The position numbers were made by a program, and so were the translations under genes. Below, one piece after another: positions 44,202-54,000 of a stretch of 64,000 nt of DNA. Numbering within the stretch: the first letter of the stretch is position 1; every line of letters starts with the position of its first letter. The stretch is from Pelagisphaera sp964404745. GTDB lineage: Bacteria > Verrucomicrobiota > Verrucomicrobiia > Opitutales > Opitutaceae. Under the pieces are notes generated by a model. That model did not search any database, was not told where the DNA came from, and saw nothing but the letters and a program-made list of their open reading frames with translations. The stretch lies in the NCBI GenBank assembly GCA_964404745.1, contig CAYOLG010000016.1, positions 1 to 64,000 of the forward strand, written 5' to 3'.

Positions 44202-45554
44202 TCACTCCGCATCCATCTCCCGCTTCAGTTTTCTTTGAGGGTTATTAGCCCAGAAGGAAGCGACGACCAGCAAGACACCGCTCACCAGGGTAGCCACGAA
44301 AGCCGCATAATAAGAGCCCGTGTAATCCTTGCAAAAGCTGAAGAGCAAAGGACCGGTCGCGCTAGAAACAATCATCGACGACATAAATACCCCACTGATC
44401 GCCCCTATGTGAGTCACTCCGTAGTAGCGGGCTATGAAGGCTCCCGATATAGGGCCAAAACAACCGCTAGTGATGCTCATGCCTACGATGATGGCTGGAA
44501 TCAGAAACCCTTCGATAGGGACAACCAGGGCGGAAGCGGATAAAGCGATCCCAAAGGCCATGAAGGCCGCGAAATACTTAAGGCGAAAACGATCACTGTA
44601 CCAGCCTACTCCAATGCTAATGAATCCGCCAATAATCGCGCTCGGCAAAAAGAATCCCAAGATGCGTTTGTCGGGAATGCCTATCTGCTGAGCCAAGTCG
44701 AGAACATGGAATACATAGGCTGTAATAAATAAGGCCTGCAGAGCGAAAATTCCGGTGTATATCCAGAAGGCGAAATTTCGAATCGCTTCCGAGCGGGTGA
44801 AATCGCGCACCACCGAAAATTCTGGATCATCCTTTTGCTTTGCGCCTGGGGCTATCCCCGCATCCACGCTCAAGCCGCATTCTGCAGGGTTGTCGCGAAA
44901 GATTAGCCACCCAAAAAAAGCGAATCCCACCGCCAAAGCGGCCCCCAAAATTCTCCACGCCATTCTCCAGTCCGTAGCCTGAATGAGCTCGTAGAACGCG
45001 ATCGGGGCCAGAGAAAAGCATACGCTAACCCCTATCCCCGTAACGGGTAGCACCTTGCCTCGATGATATTCCCACCATTTGGCTACCATGTTGCGGCCAG
45101 CCATGGTAACGAATCCCTGACCCGTAAAGCGTATCAAAAAAAATCCTACCGTTAAGCTGGCAACCAGCATCCAGTTCAAAGCGCCTTGAAGACTCCAGAG
45201 CTGGGCAATGGCAATCGGAATCCAATCCACTATACTGAGATAGAACAACGATAGCCCAAGCGAAACGCTGGATGCTACCATCAACCGCCTCGCTCCAATC
45301 CGGTCGTAGATCTTGCCAGCCCACAACAAAATCGTCCCGCTGACTGCCGTGCCTATAAAGTAGGCCAAAGCCACTTGAGAGCGGGTCAGTCCCAAGGCCA
45401 CGATCAACTCGTCATTGAACACATTAACCCCAATCGTTTGCCCGGGAATGCTAGCCACCATGGCAGATGCAGACGCTACAGCAATCACCCAGCCGTAATG
45501 AAACGGCAGGCTAGCGGGACGAAACGGAAAATCAGGAGAATAGAGCTTAGACAT
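44202..45554 (-). CDS. Major facilitator superfamily transporter
   Basis: A 450-residue membrane protein with 12 predicted helices. The motif between TM2 and TM3 is present (AGKIYDRIGARRLM), and FHYGWVIAVASASAMVASIPG opens the first helix as in the oxalate/formate-antiporter-like branch. Substrate probably a small organic anion; not determinable. Single gene convergent with the SDR. Confidence 0.9.
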   Translation of the reverse strand: MSKLYSPDFPFRPASLPFHYGWVIAVASASAMVASIPGQTIGVNVFNDELIVALGLTRSQVALAYFIGTAVSGTILLWAGKIYDRIGARRLMVASSVSLGLSLFYLSIVDWIPIAIAQLWSLQGALNWMLVASLTVGFFLIRFTGQGFVTMAGRNMVAKWWEYHRGKVLPVTGIGVSVCFSLAPIAFYELIQATDWRMAWRILGAALAVGFAFFGWLIFRDNPAECGLSVDAGIAPGAKQKDDPEFSVVRDFTRSEAIRNFAFWIYTGIFALQALFITAYVFHVLDLAQQIGIPDKRILGFFLPSAIIGGFISIGVGWYSDRFRLKYFAAFMAFGIALSASALVVPIEGFLIPAIIVGMSITSGCFGPISGAFIARYYGVTHIGAISGVFMSSMIVSSATGPLLFSFCKDYTGSYYAAFVATLVSGVLLVVASFWANNPQRKLKREMDAE

Positions 45555-45674
45555 CGGGTTTTTTCGCAGCCCATCAAAACTTTAGAAATGCTTGAAAAGC
45601 GCGTGTTACCAGATGGTCGATTCAGCCAGTTTCTACCATCCTAAACTAACGGATTTCAGATAATGAATATTATT

Positions 45675-46298
45675 TTACCGGACACCCGTTATTGCTAGAC
45701 GGAATGCGAGAGCAGCTAGTACCAAACCGCTTATCTTGTTCATAATTAATTGAGCCTTTGGCGACCGAATCAGAAAATCTCGCAAGGCGCCGCCAGCGTA
45801 TGCCACTCCACCGAATATCACGATGGTGGCCCCTATGAACATAAGACTTAGAACGACAACTTGACTCGTCACCGATCCTCTCCCGACATTCACGAATTGA
45901 GGCAGGAAGGCCAAAAAGAAAATCGATACCTTTGGATTGGTCACATTCATGATCACTCCCCGGCGATAGAATCCTCCTTTAGATGATCCAACGGGAGTTT
46001 CCAGTCCCTGAGCCTTGGCCGCTAATGCTTTCCAAGCGAGGAAGATAAGATAGCACACCCCGATTGATTTAACGATCGTTAAGGCGACAGCCGACGCTTG
46101 CAATAGGGCCGCTAGACCCAAAACAACAGCGGCCGTATGGAATAGCAATCCCGTGCAGAGGCCGGCCGTCACGTAAAATCCGGCCGATCGACCATGGGTT
46201 GCGGATTGAGATAGCACGAAAAGATTGTCCGGACCCGGAGCCAGACACAAAGCGATCGAGGCAATCGAAAAGGATAGTACGGTCTCTGTATCCAACAT
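45675..46298 (-). CDS. LysE/RhtB family exporter
   Basis: A 207-residue translocator with six hydrophobic segments. I start at ATG 46298 (MLDTETVLSFSIASIALCLAPGPDNLFVLSQS), which carries the family's PGPD motif; a longer frame from 46355 overlaps the upstream gene. TNPKVSIFFLAFLPQFV is the second conserved block. These proteins export amino acids or related small molecules. It lies 29 bp downstream of the SnoaL-like gene and probably belongs to the same operon. Confidence 0.88.
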   Translation of the reverse strand: MLDTETVLSFSIASIALCLAPGPDNLFVLSQSATHGRSAGFYVTAGLCTGLLFHTAAVVLGLAALLQASAVALTIVKSIGVCYLIFLAWKALAAKAQGLETPVGSSKGGFYRRGVIMNVTNPKVSIFFLAFLPQFVNVGRGSVTSQVVVLSLMFIGATIVIFGGVAYAGGALRDFLIRSPKAQLIMNKISGLVLAALAFRLAITGVR

Positions 46299-46327
46299 TC
46301 CGAAGTCAATGTTTTGAACGCAGGAAA

Positions 46328-47116
46328 CTAAAACTTCCCATTTTCGTTTAACCATTCGGACCGTGGAGGCACTTCTTCAGTCGTATCCCAATGTTCCTCG
46401 ATCTTCCTATTCGCCAATCGAAAGAGATCGTAAAACGAAGAGTGAACGCCGCTCAGCGATCCTTCACTAACACATAAAACGAAATTCCCTTCAGCCAAAA
46501 TACGATGGATGCTATCGTACGTCCGCTCCCCCCGACTGTTGGCAAGATTCCGCCGCAAAGCATCCAACCCATCCTTCATATTTGGATTGCTCTCAGTGTA
46601 TTCACTTGAACTTACATAGCGACCAAGTTGATCGAAATTCCGTTCCATCAAAACTTTTGTGATAAAGTCTCTGACGAAAATTCGGTTCGCTTCTATCAGT
46701 TCAAGGTCCTCCGCTTCAGTTGCTCCATCGATCATGGTATGCCCCGACTCGTTCGGCCCATCGGGCTCGCTCTGCAAATTGTCCCAGTGCTCCACGGCTT
46801 TACCGTCTTCGAACCGGAAAACCTCAAAACCAATCTCCACCACATTGAAATCGTAGTCGGTGTGGGCGAAAACGAAGTCGCCGTCCTCGAAGGCGCGAAC
46901 GACCTCCACTTTGGGCGAGGGCTTGGCCAATCGCTTGAAAAGTTCAGCCAGCCCAATATTCCCTTCCTTGGTCAAGCGATTGCGCTGAATATACTTCGCC
47001 TCATTGACAACTTCCACCGCTTTCGGGTCACCGGTTTCGATACCTTTTAGCAAAGTCCTAATTTGGTCTTTTTTACTCGGGGGCATGGCAACGCTAAAGT
47101 CAGGCGTCGGCGGCAT
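46328..47116 (-). CDS. Tandem SnoaL-like (NTF2-fold) protein
   Basis: A 262-residue protein with two NTF2/SnoaL-like halves: the first contains FVFAHTDYDFNVVEIGFEVFRFEDGKAVEHWDNLQ, the second NFVLCVSEGSLSGVHSSFYDLFRLANRKIEEHWD. The ATG at 47116 shares a base with the stop of the upstream kinase-like gene (TAATG), indicating coupled translation. Activity unknown; the fold binds small hydrophobic molecules and several members are cyclases or dehydratases. Confidence 0.82.
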   Translation of the reverse strand: MPPTPDFSVAMPPSKKDQIRTLLKGIETGDPKAVEVVNEAKYIQRNRLTKEGNIGLAELFKRLAKPSPKVEVVRAFEDGDFVFAHTDYDFNVVEIGFEVFRFEDGKAVEHWDNLQSEPDGPNESGHTMIDGATEAEDLELIEANRIFVRDFITKVLMERNFDQLGRYVSSSEYTESNPNMKDGLDALRRNLANSRGERTYDSIHRILAEGNFVLCVSEGSLSGVHSSFYDLFRLANRKIEEHWDTTEEVPPRSEWLNENGKF

Positions 47117-47670
47117 TAGCCAACGTTGCCAGCACTGTATTGTTCTCCTATTTTGTCCCTCAGCAATGATCTGACCTGATCAGAAATCTCAGAGGGTGAG
47201 GCCCGAGTCGTATCGAAGGTTACATCTACCCTGAGCGTTTTGAACTTCGTGTTAAAGCTTCGTTCTGCTTCGGTAATCGTGCGATCACCCCTACCAATGG
47301 TTCTTTTCTTTATCTCTTCCCAGTCACAGGTGAGTTCGACTATCAGTGCATCAAGGCCAGCTAAGGTCTCATCTAATTCTTTGGTTTTCTTTTCGTTTGG
47401 AATGACCAAGTCGAAAATGACTGAGTTCCCCTCTAGAGCTAGGGTCCTAAGGCAGGAAATTGCTGATCGGAAGAGAAGCGGTCCATCTACCCCCGCCCAA
47501 TCGTCATCGTTGTTGCATATTGCCAACACGGAATCTGGAAGCGAGTAGATCAAGCTGTCCACTGAAAAATGAAGCCAGACTTTTGGGAGAAGTGACTCTT
47601 GTAGGGCTTTTGCTAATTCGGTTTTTCCGGTGCTGGTTGGTCCAACGATGACTATGATTTTTGTATTCAA
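47116..47670 (-). CDS. Chloramphenicol-phosphotransferase-like P-loop protein
   Basis: A 184-residue P-loop protein with Walker A GPTSTGKT (residues 10-17) and the CPT-family stretch WLHFSVDSLIYSLPDS. Family members phosphorylate chloramphenicol or other small molecules, but many have unknown targets. First gene of an apparent three-gene operon with the SnoaL-like and LysE-like genes, so modification and export of a small molecule is a reasonable inference. Resistance function is not shown by sequence. Confidence 0.8.
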   Translation of the reverse strand: MNTKIIVIVGPTSTGKTELAKALQESLLPKVWLHFSVDSLIYSLPDSVLAICNNDDDWAGVDGPLLFRSAISCLRTLALEGNSVIFDLVIPNEKKTKELDETLAGLDALIVELTCDWEEIKKRTIGRGDRTITEAERSFNTKFKTLRVDVTFDTTRASPSEISDQVRSLLRDKIGEQYSAGNVG

Positions 47671-47761
47671 TATTTTTGGAGAACTGTGTTAATATAAGTC
47701 GTAATACTCAGCGTTAAATTTACCTTAGCGTTGATTTTACTTTTACAATTCACGATTCCAT

Positions 47762-49132
47762 TTACTTCCGGTAGAACACGCTTTCGCTGTCTCGGGTGGC
47801 TTCCAGTTGCTTTTTTAGGGAGCTAGCGATCTCGGGAAACTGGCTAATCACGTTGCTGCTCTCTGAAATGTCTTCGATTACATTGTACAGCTCGTAAACG
47901 GGCTCTTCGATCCCTAGGCGAATCAGTTTCCATTCGTTTTTCAGAATCGCCTGTTTGCCTCCTCTTTCTCCAAATTCCCAATACAGGCTACGGTCACCTG
48001 TCGAATGGGAGGGGTCGAGCAGGAGCGGGAGCATGGAAATCCCATCGTTCTCGGGAGCTTTGACATCGATCAACTCGCATAGCGTGGGCATCAAATCCTG
48101 AAAAGCGGTGATATCGTCGACAACCCGTCCTCCTGCTATTTTACCAGGCCAACGAGCGATCAAGGGCACGCGTACACCGCCCTCATACAAGTCGCGCTTC
48201 ATGCCACGTCGATCCCCATTCGAATCGAAGAATTCCATCCGATGCCCGCCCTCTTGATGTGGCCCATTGTCACTGGAAAAGAAAACCAAGGTATTGTCGT
48301 CGATCCCCAGCGCTTCTAACTGGGCTAGGATAGAAGCGACATCGTCATCGATCCGCTTGATCATGGTGGCGAAACCCTTTTCAGGCTTCGGCCAGGGCTT
48401 GCTGGCGAATTCTCCATGGTCGGGCACTTCCATGCCTCGATCGTACCGCCCTCCCTCGTTGTTGGCGTGAGGGATGTTCAACGCGTAGTAGAGGAAAAAA
48501 GGATTTTCATGATTCTCGCGAATAAACCGCAAGGCATCTTGAGTTATCAGCTCCGGAGCGTATTCGATTTTCTCTTCCGAGACGCCAACGCCTTCTCTGC
48601 CAGGCGGAGCTTCTCGAAAAGCTTCGATCTGGGTGTTCCCTAAAACCTCTTTTTTCCCATTGCGAACGAGAAAGGAGGGATAGAAATTGTGGGCATGGAA
48701 CATGTTCACGTATCCATAAAAATGATCGAATCCATGCTTGTTGGGATCGTTTAACGGCGGAGGATGCCCAACGCCCCACTTGCCCACGCAAGCGGTTCGA
48801 TAACCCTCCTTCTTCAAAACCGTCGCAACAGTAGTCTCCTTGAGAGCAGCGTTACTGTTTCCGCGCACGGATACATTGCCCGTATGCAAACCAGTCATGA
48901 GGACGGCTCGAGAAGGAGCGCAAACTGTCGATCCCGAATAGTGACGCGTGAAGCGGATTCCTTCCGCAGCCATCCGGTCCAAAGCAGGCGTTTTCAAGGT
49001 CGATTGACCATAGCTACCTAAGTCTCCATAGCCGAGATCATCAGCCAAGATGTAGATGATGTTGGGGCGGTCAGCGGCGTTGGCAAGACCGAGTGCAGCG
49101 ACTGAGGCTATAGCGAGAAGGAGACGAGTCAT
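47762..49132 (-). CDS. Sulfatase (arylsulfatase A-like)
   Basis: A 456-residue sulfatase with a short signal (LLLAIASVAALGLANAA). NIIYILADDLGYGDLGSYGQ (Asp31/32), modification site C71-A-P-S-R75 then AVLMTGLHTGN, VGKWGVGHPPP, and FFSSDNGPHQEGGH for the second metal site. Complete. It diverges from the next sulfatase gene across a 468-bp spacer. Confidence 0.92.
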   Translation of the reverse strand: MTRLLLAIASVAALGLANAADRPNIIYILADDLGYGDLGSYGQSTLKTPALDRMAAEGIRFTRHYSGSTVCAPSRAVLMTGLHTGNVSVRGNSNAALKETTVATVLKKEGYRTACVGKWGVGHPPPLNDPNKHGFDHFYGYVNMFHAHNFYPSFLVRNGKKEVLGNTQIEAFREAPPGREGVGVSEEKIEYAPELITQDALRFIRENHENPFFLYYALNIPHANNEGGRYDRGMEVPDHGEFASKPWPKPEKGFATMIKRIDDDVASILAQLEALGIDDNTLVFFSSDNGPHQEGGHRMEFFDSNGDRRGMKRDLYEGGVRVPLIARWPGKIAGGRVVDDITAFQDLMPTLCELIDVKAPENDGISMLPLLLDPSHSTGDRSLYWEFGERGGKQAILKNEWKLIRLGIEEPVYELYNVIEDISESSNVISQFPEIASSLKKQLEATRDSESVFYRK

Positions 49133-49600
49133 CCCGTCATCAAAAGACGGCCGCCCAGACCGAGCAAGGCTCGAAAACTTGGCTCAAACACATAGCCATC
49201 TTACGCGTCATCTTAAATAGTAGTCGAGCGCGGAACGCTCCTGCAAGCCGCAACAGAGCCAGAATTTCTCTTTCGCGCCCTCAAAATGACGCTAATAAGC
49301 GGATACTTTCTAAACATATGCCTAGGGCCACTAAACATTCCTCAATCAGCCAATTTGCCAGTTTCGAGCCGCTGGTTTGCGCAATTGAAGGGCACGCGTA
49401 AAGATTGGTGGCTTTCTTATTTACAGAAATAATAATGACACAGACCTAACAAACCTGTGAGGCAATTCGATACCATCGCTCCAGACTTGGCCTTCCCGTA
49501 TCGTTTTCACGTTTGTCGCGCTAGCTTTGCTTCCACGCTTTTTCTTTGCCAGCCAGGCAAAGCCAAACGAAGCTGCCAGCTAACCAAAAAGCTGCCTCTC
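49133..49600. other. 468-bp divergent spacer with one REP-like unit
   Basis: The spacer separates two divergent sulfatase genes. It contains GTAG at 49220-49223 followed by GAGCG/CGCTC (49226-49240). An open frame running upstream of the second sulfatase start lacks family features and I treat it as non-coding. Confidence 0.55.
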
Positions 49601-51076
49601 ATGAAATCGTTCTCCAGGAGAATCTTCGCTATCCTCAATCCGCTTTTTCTGACTTTGCTCACGGGCTGTTCCGGATCAGCCGACGAACAGACGGAGTCAA
49701 AGCCTCCCAATATTATTTTCGTCTACGCCGACAACCTTGGGTACGGAGACATCGAGCCGTTTGGAGCCACTACTATCAAGACGCCGCAACTCAACCGGAT
49801 GGCAGCGGAGGGGCGCAAGTTCACGCATTTCTGTGTGACCTCCGGAGTTTGTACCCCTTCCCGCTCCTCGGCTATGAGCGGTTCCTATGCCCAGCGGGTC
49901 GGCATGCATTGGAACGAGCGCGACGACCATGTGCTCAGGCCTATTTCTCCTTACGGCCTAAATCCGAACGAAATCACCGTTGCGGAAATCCTGAAAAAGC
50001 GAGGCTATGCCACCACCTGTATCGGAAAATGGCATTTGGGCGACCAGCCAGAATTCTTGCCAACCAGGCAGGGATTCGATTCCTACTACGGGATACCTTA
50101 CTCGGACGATATGGTGGCCCGTACTTGGGATGCGGATGGCAGCGTTTGGCCGCCTTTGCCGCTTATGGAAAACGAAACTGTTGTCGAAGCCCCGGCCGAT
50201 CGGGATACGCTCACCAAACGGTACACCGAGCGAGCCCTCAGCTTTATCGAAGCCAATCAGGACAAACCCTTTTTCTTGTACATGCCACAGGCCATGCCGG
50301 GCTCGACCCTGGTTCCCTACGCGTCCGAGGCGTTTAAGGGAAAATCCGCGGCCGGTCCCTGGGGGGATTCCATCGAAGAGCTCGATTGGTCTGTCGGCCA
50401 GATTCTGGACAAGCTGGTAGAGCTAAAGCTCGATGCAAACACATTGGTCCTTTGGACATCCGACAACGGCTCTCCAATGACACGAAGGCCGGACAGCCCC
50501 TACCGCGGCACCAACGCTCCGCTGTTTGGTCGCGGCTACACAACCGCAGAGGGAGCTTTCCGAGTTCCCGCCATTTTTTGGTGGCCAGGAAAAGTGCCCG
50601 CAGGAACCATTTGCAATGAGCTTTCCACTACAATGGATCTGCTGCCCACCTTCGCCCGCCTCGCAGGAACCGAACCCCCAACGGACCGGGTCATCGACGG
50701 CCACGATATGAGGCCCTTATTATTCAACGAGCCCGGCGCGGTTTCGCCGTACGACGCCTTTTACTATTATCAGCGCGATCAGCTACAGGCAGTCCGCTCC
50801 GGACCCTGGAAATTGTTTCTGTCAATCGAGAGCCCCATCCGTCATCCCCATCACCCGACAAATCAACCAGGACCGACTCAGAAACTGTTGTTCAACGTCG
50901 TTGAGGACATCGGGAGCGAGCATAACCGCGCAGCCGAGCACCCGGAGATCGTCCAAAGACTGGAAGCTTTGGCGGAAAAGGCGCGGGCGGAATTGGGCGA
51001 CCGAGGGAAGACCGGAACAGGCCAGCGACCACGGGGCCGCGTTGACAATCCTGAACCCCAAGTTCTCGCTAGATAA
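49601..51076 (+). CDS. Lipoprotein sulfatase with ADNLG variant
   Basis: A 491-residue sulfatase starting at ATG 49601 (lipoprotein signal AILNPLFLTLLTGC, Cys23). The modification site is canonical: C84-T-P-S-R88 then SSAMSG. In the first metal-binding block the usual ADDLGYGD is ADNLGYGD, an Asp-to-Asn change at a residue that normally contacts calcium. TSDNGSPMTRRPDSPYRGTNA is the second metal block. Probably acts on sulfated glycan at the cell surface. Its stop is 11 bp before the DUF1080/dehydrogenase gene, so the two form an operon. Confidence 0.92.
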   Translation: MKSFSRRIFAILNPLFLTLLTGCSGSADEQTESKPPNIIFVYADNLGYGDIEPFGATTIKTPQLNRMAAEGRKFTHFCVTSGVCTPSRSSAMSGSYAQRVGMHWNERDDHVLRPISPYGLNPNEITVAEILKKRGYATTCIGKWHLGDQPEFLPTRQGFDSYYGIPYSDDMVARTWDADGSVWPPLPLMENETVVEAPADRDTLTKRYTERALSFIEANQDKPFFLYMPQAMPGSTLVPYASEAFKGKSAAGPWGDSIEELDWSVGQILDKLVELKLDANTLVLWTSDNGSPMTRRPDSPYRGTNAPLFGRGYTTAEGAFRVPAIFWWPGKVPAGTICNELSTTMDLLPTFARLAGTEPPTDRVIDGHDMRPLLFNEPGAVSPYDAFYYYQRDQLQAVRSGPWKLFLSIESPIRHPHHPTNQPGPTQKLLFNVVEDIGSEHNRAAEHPEIVQRLEALAEKARAELGDRGKTGTGQRPRGRVDNPEPQVLAR

Positions 51077-51087
51077 TCGCTGATCTC

Positions 51088-54000
51088 ATGCAGACCCGAA
51101 TTAGCCTCCGATTTCTGAGCCTGCTATCTTTTTGGGCAGTCGGCGCAACCGGGGAGATTCCTGATAAGCGGATCGATTTACTTTCCCCGGATTCCTTCGA
51201 GGAGGCGGTAAACCAGCAATCTTGGAGATGGACAACGGGCGGGCCCCTTCACATCACCGGTAGGGGCTCAGGCCGACTCACAACCCAGTTACCTTATCAA
51301 GACTACCATTTGGTGTTGGAGTACAGGTGGGGCGAACACACCTACGGGGAACGCGTAGACCGAGCCCGTTCGACGGGCTTGATTCTTCACGCGGCCAAGG
51401 AAGACCGCTTCACTGGGGAAGATGTCCTTCTCGTCGAAGGAGCAGTCGGGCAAATCGGAAACGACAACTTTCCTCCAAACTGGAAAGACGTTCGAGGATT
51501 CCGTATTCTGGGCTCGACGGAAAAGCCCGTCGGGGAATGGAACCGCCTGGAAATCATTTGCCAGAAAGGCACGATTCTAACGCGACTGAATGGCCACACC
51601 GTGGACGAACAAGCCGGCGAGAGTCAGCGCGAGGCGGGTCGCATCGCTCTCGAAAGCCGTGGAGCCGAGTGCTGGATCCGGCGATTTGAGCTATGGCCGA
51701 TCGAGCAATTCACCGAGGTCTTCCAACCGGCCGCAGTCTCTACCAATACCGGGGCCTCCGAAACCGGTGAGAGCCTCCTTCCTCGCCGCGAGCCCTGGTC
51801 TCCACAGAAATCGCTGGACGCCTGGCACATCGACGGGGATTACGAAATGCAGCTGGTCGCAGCCGAGCCCTTGGTCAGCGACCCAGTAGATGTCGTATGG
51901 GACGAGCATGGCCGGATGTTCGTTGCGGAGATGAGGGATTACCCGGTTCCCACCGCTTCCGGTCCCTTCCTTTCAAGGATTCGACTTCTGTCCGATGAAA
52001 ATGGTGACGGCCGTATGGATAAAGCTCTGACCTGGGCGGATGGTCTCGACCATGTTCAGGGTCTGGTCCCATTTCACGGAGGCCTGATTGCCACCACCCG
52101 GACCGCAACCGTTTTTCTCAAGGACACCAACGGGGATGGGCGCGCCGATCATTCGGAACCGCTTTTCCATTCGGATGATCCCAGACACAGCCAGCTTCAG
52201 GTTTCTTCAGGCAGGTGGGGTTTAGACAACGCCATCCACTTCAACAACGGTTTGGATACTTCGGAAATCTATCTGGATGGAGATAGGGATGCCGCGCTTG
52301 AAGTACGTGGCTGGGACCTGCGCTATGATCCCTGGTCCAGGGAAGTGACCCGGGTCACCGGCCGGGGGCAGTTCGGCGCTTCTTTTGATGATTGGGGCCG
52401 CCGCTTTTTTTCCACAAACCGGAATCCAATAATTTTCGCAGTCATGCCAGCCAATACCCTGGAACGCAATCCAGCCGCTGGCATCACCCAAGGCTATGAA
52501 GACATTCAGCCTGCTGCTTCTCCAGTCTACCCGATACGGGTCAGCCACACCACCGCTGCAGCTCACCTCGGCACCCACACAGCTGCCTGCGGATTGGGGG
52601 TCTACCGGGGGCATTTGATGCCTGAGCTATTGGGCAACATTTTTGTCTGCGAGCCAACTGGTCAATTGGTCACGCGCAGCAAAGTGTTTCCTCACGGAGC
52701 CTCTTTCCGGGCCGACCGCGTTGGAGACCGACGCGAATTTCTCGCCTCATCCGACGAGTGGACACGTCCAGTGCAAATCAGGACCGGTCCGGATGGGGGC
52801 CTTTACATCTGCGATATGTACCGCCGCTTCGTCGATCACAGTATCTTTTTCCCTGAGTTGTTTACAGAGACCAACTACATGCGAGCCGGATTGGACCACG
52901 GACGCATCTATCGTTTGGCTCCCAAGGGCCAAAGCGTTCAGATTCCACAGGTGCCTACCAGCGATGATTCGCAGTTGGTCCAGCTTCTGGAACACCCTAA
53001 CGCGTGGCAAAGAAGCAATGCCCAACGGCTGCTGGTTGAAAGAAAGGCGGTAAACGAAGTGCCGGCTATTCGGCAGCTTCTACGGTCCTCTTCATCGCCA
53101 AAAGGACGCCTACACGCTCTATGGACTTTGCAGGGACTTGGCCGGATGACGGTGGACGATCTGGACCGAGCCCTTGCTGATTCCGATCCAGGATTTCTGG
53201 AAAGCGCCATTGCCCTGGCGGAAGGGGAACGGCATGTGGATGCCCTGAAAAAGATAGCAACGGGAAACTCACCCCGCCTGGCATATCTTGCCGCTTTAAA
53301 ATTGGGGTACGCCAGCGAGGATCTTTATGAAACCTTTCTGGCTTTGCTCCGCGACAGCGAGGTAAAGGATGCCTGGATACGCCGAGCTGTTTTGTCAGCC
53401 AAAAAACCGGGGTCGGCCAGGCTGATTGTCGGCTTGCTGAAAGATAGCAAAAGCCCAACGTCTCCGGAGCTGTTGCGGGATTTAGCCAATGAGGCAGGGG
53501 CCAAGGGAGAATGGGAGGACGTCCTGCTAGTACTGCAAGCTATCGCCCAATCCAGCAAACTAGAACTTGGGGCGGCCCTAGCTGAAGGCTTGTCGACCGG
53601 TATCCGACGAGGACCGCTTCTAGCTAAGTCGCTTTCCGGCCTACTGGCTCAACCCGCCGGTCCGCTTGAGGACAATCTAAGTTCTGCGGCGCAATCGTTC
53701 CTCAATTCCGTATCTGAACGTGCCGCGGACCGAATGCTACCACTACCACAACGTATGGCACTATTGCCCCTTTTGCGGGAGCAGCCCGCAAACATTCAGT
53801 TTGATCTGTTGACCCGCCTTGTGGATCAGAAAGAAGCTCCTGAAATGCAGCGAGCAGCATGCCACCTTCTAGCTAACCTGAACCGGCGTCAGGTTGCGGA
53901 TTTCTATTTTGAACAGTGGAACCAGCTAGGGCCAGCTGCCTTGCATGAAGCGTTGGAATTCCTCTCCTCGAGGGAAGACACCGCTTATCGCCTGATGCAA

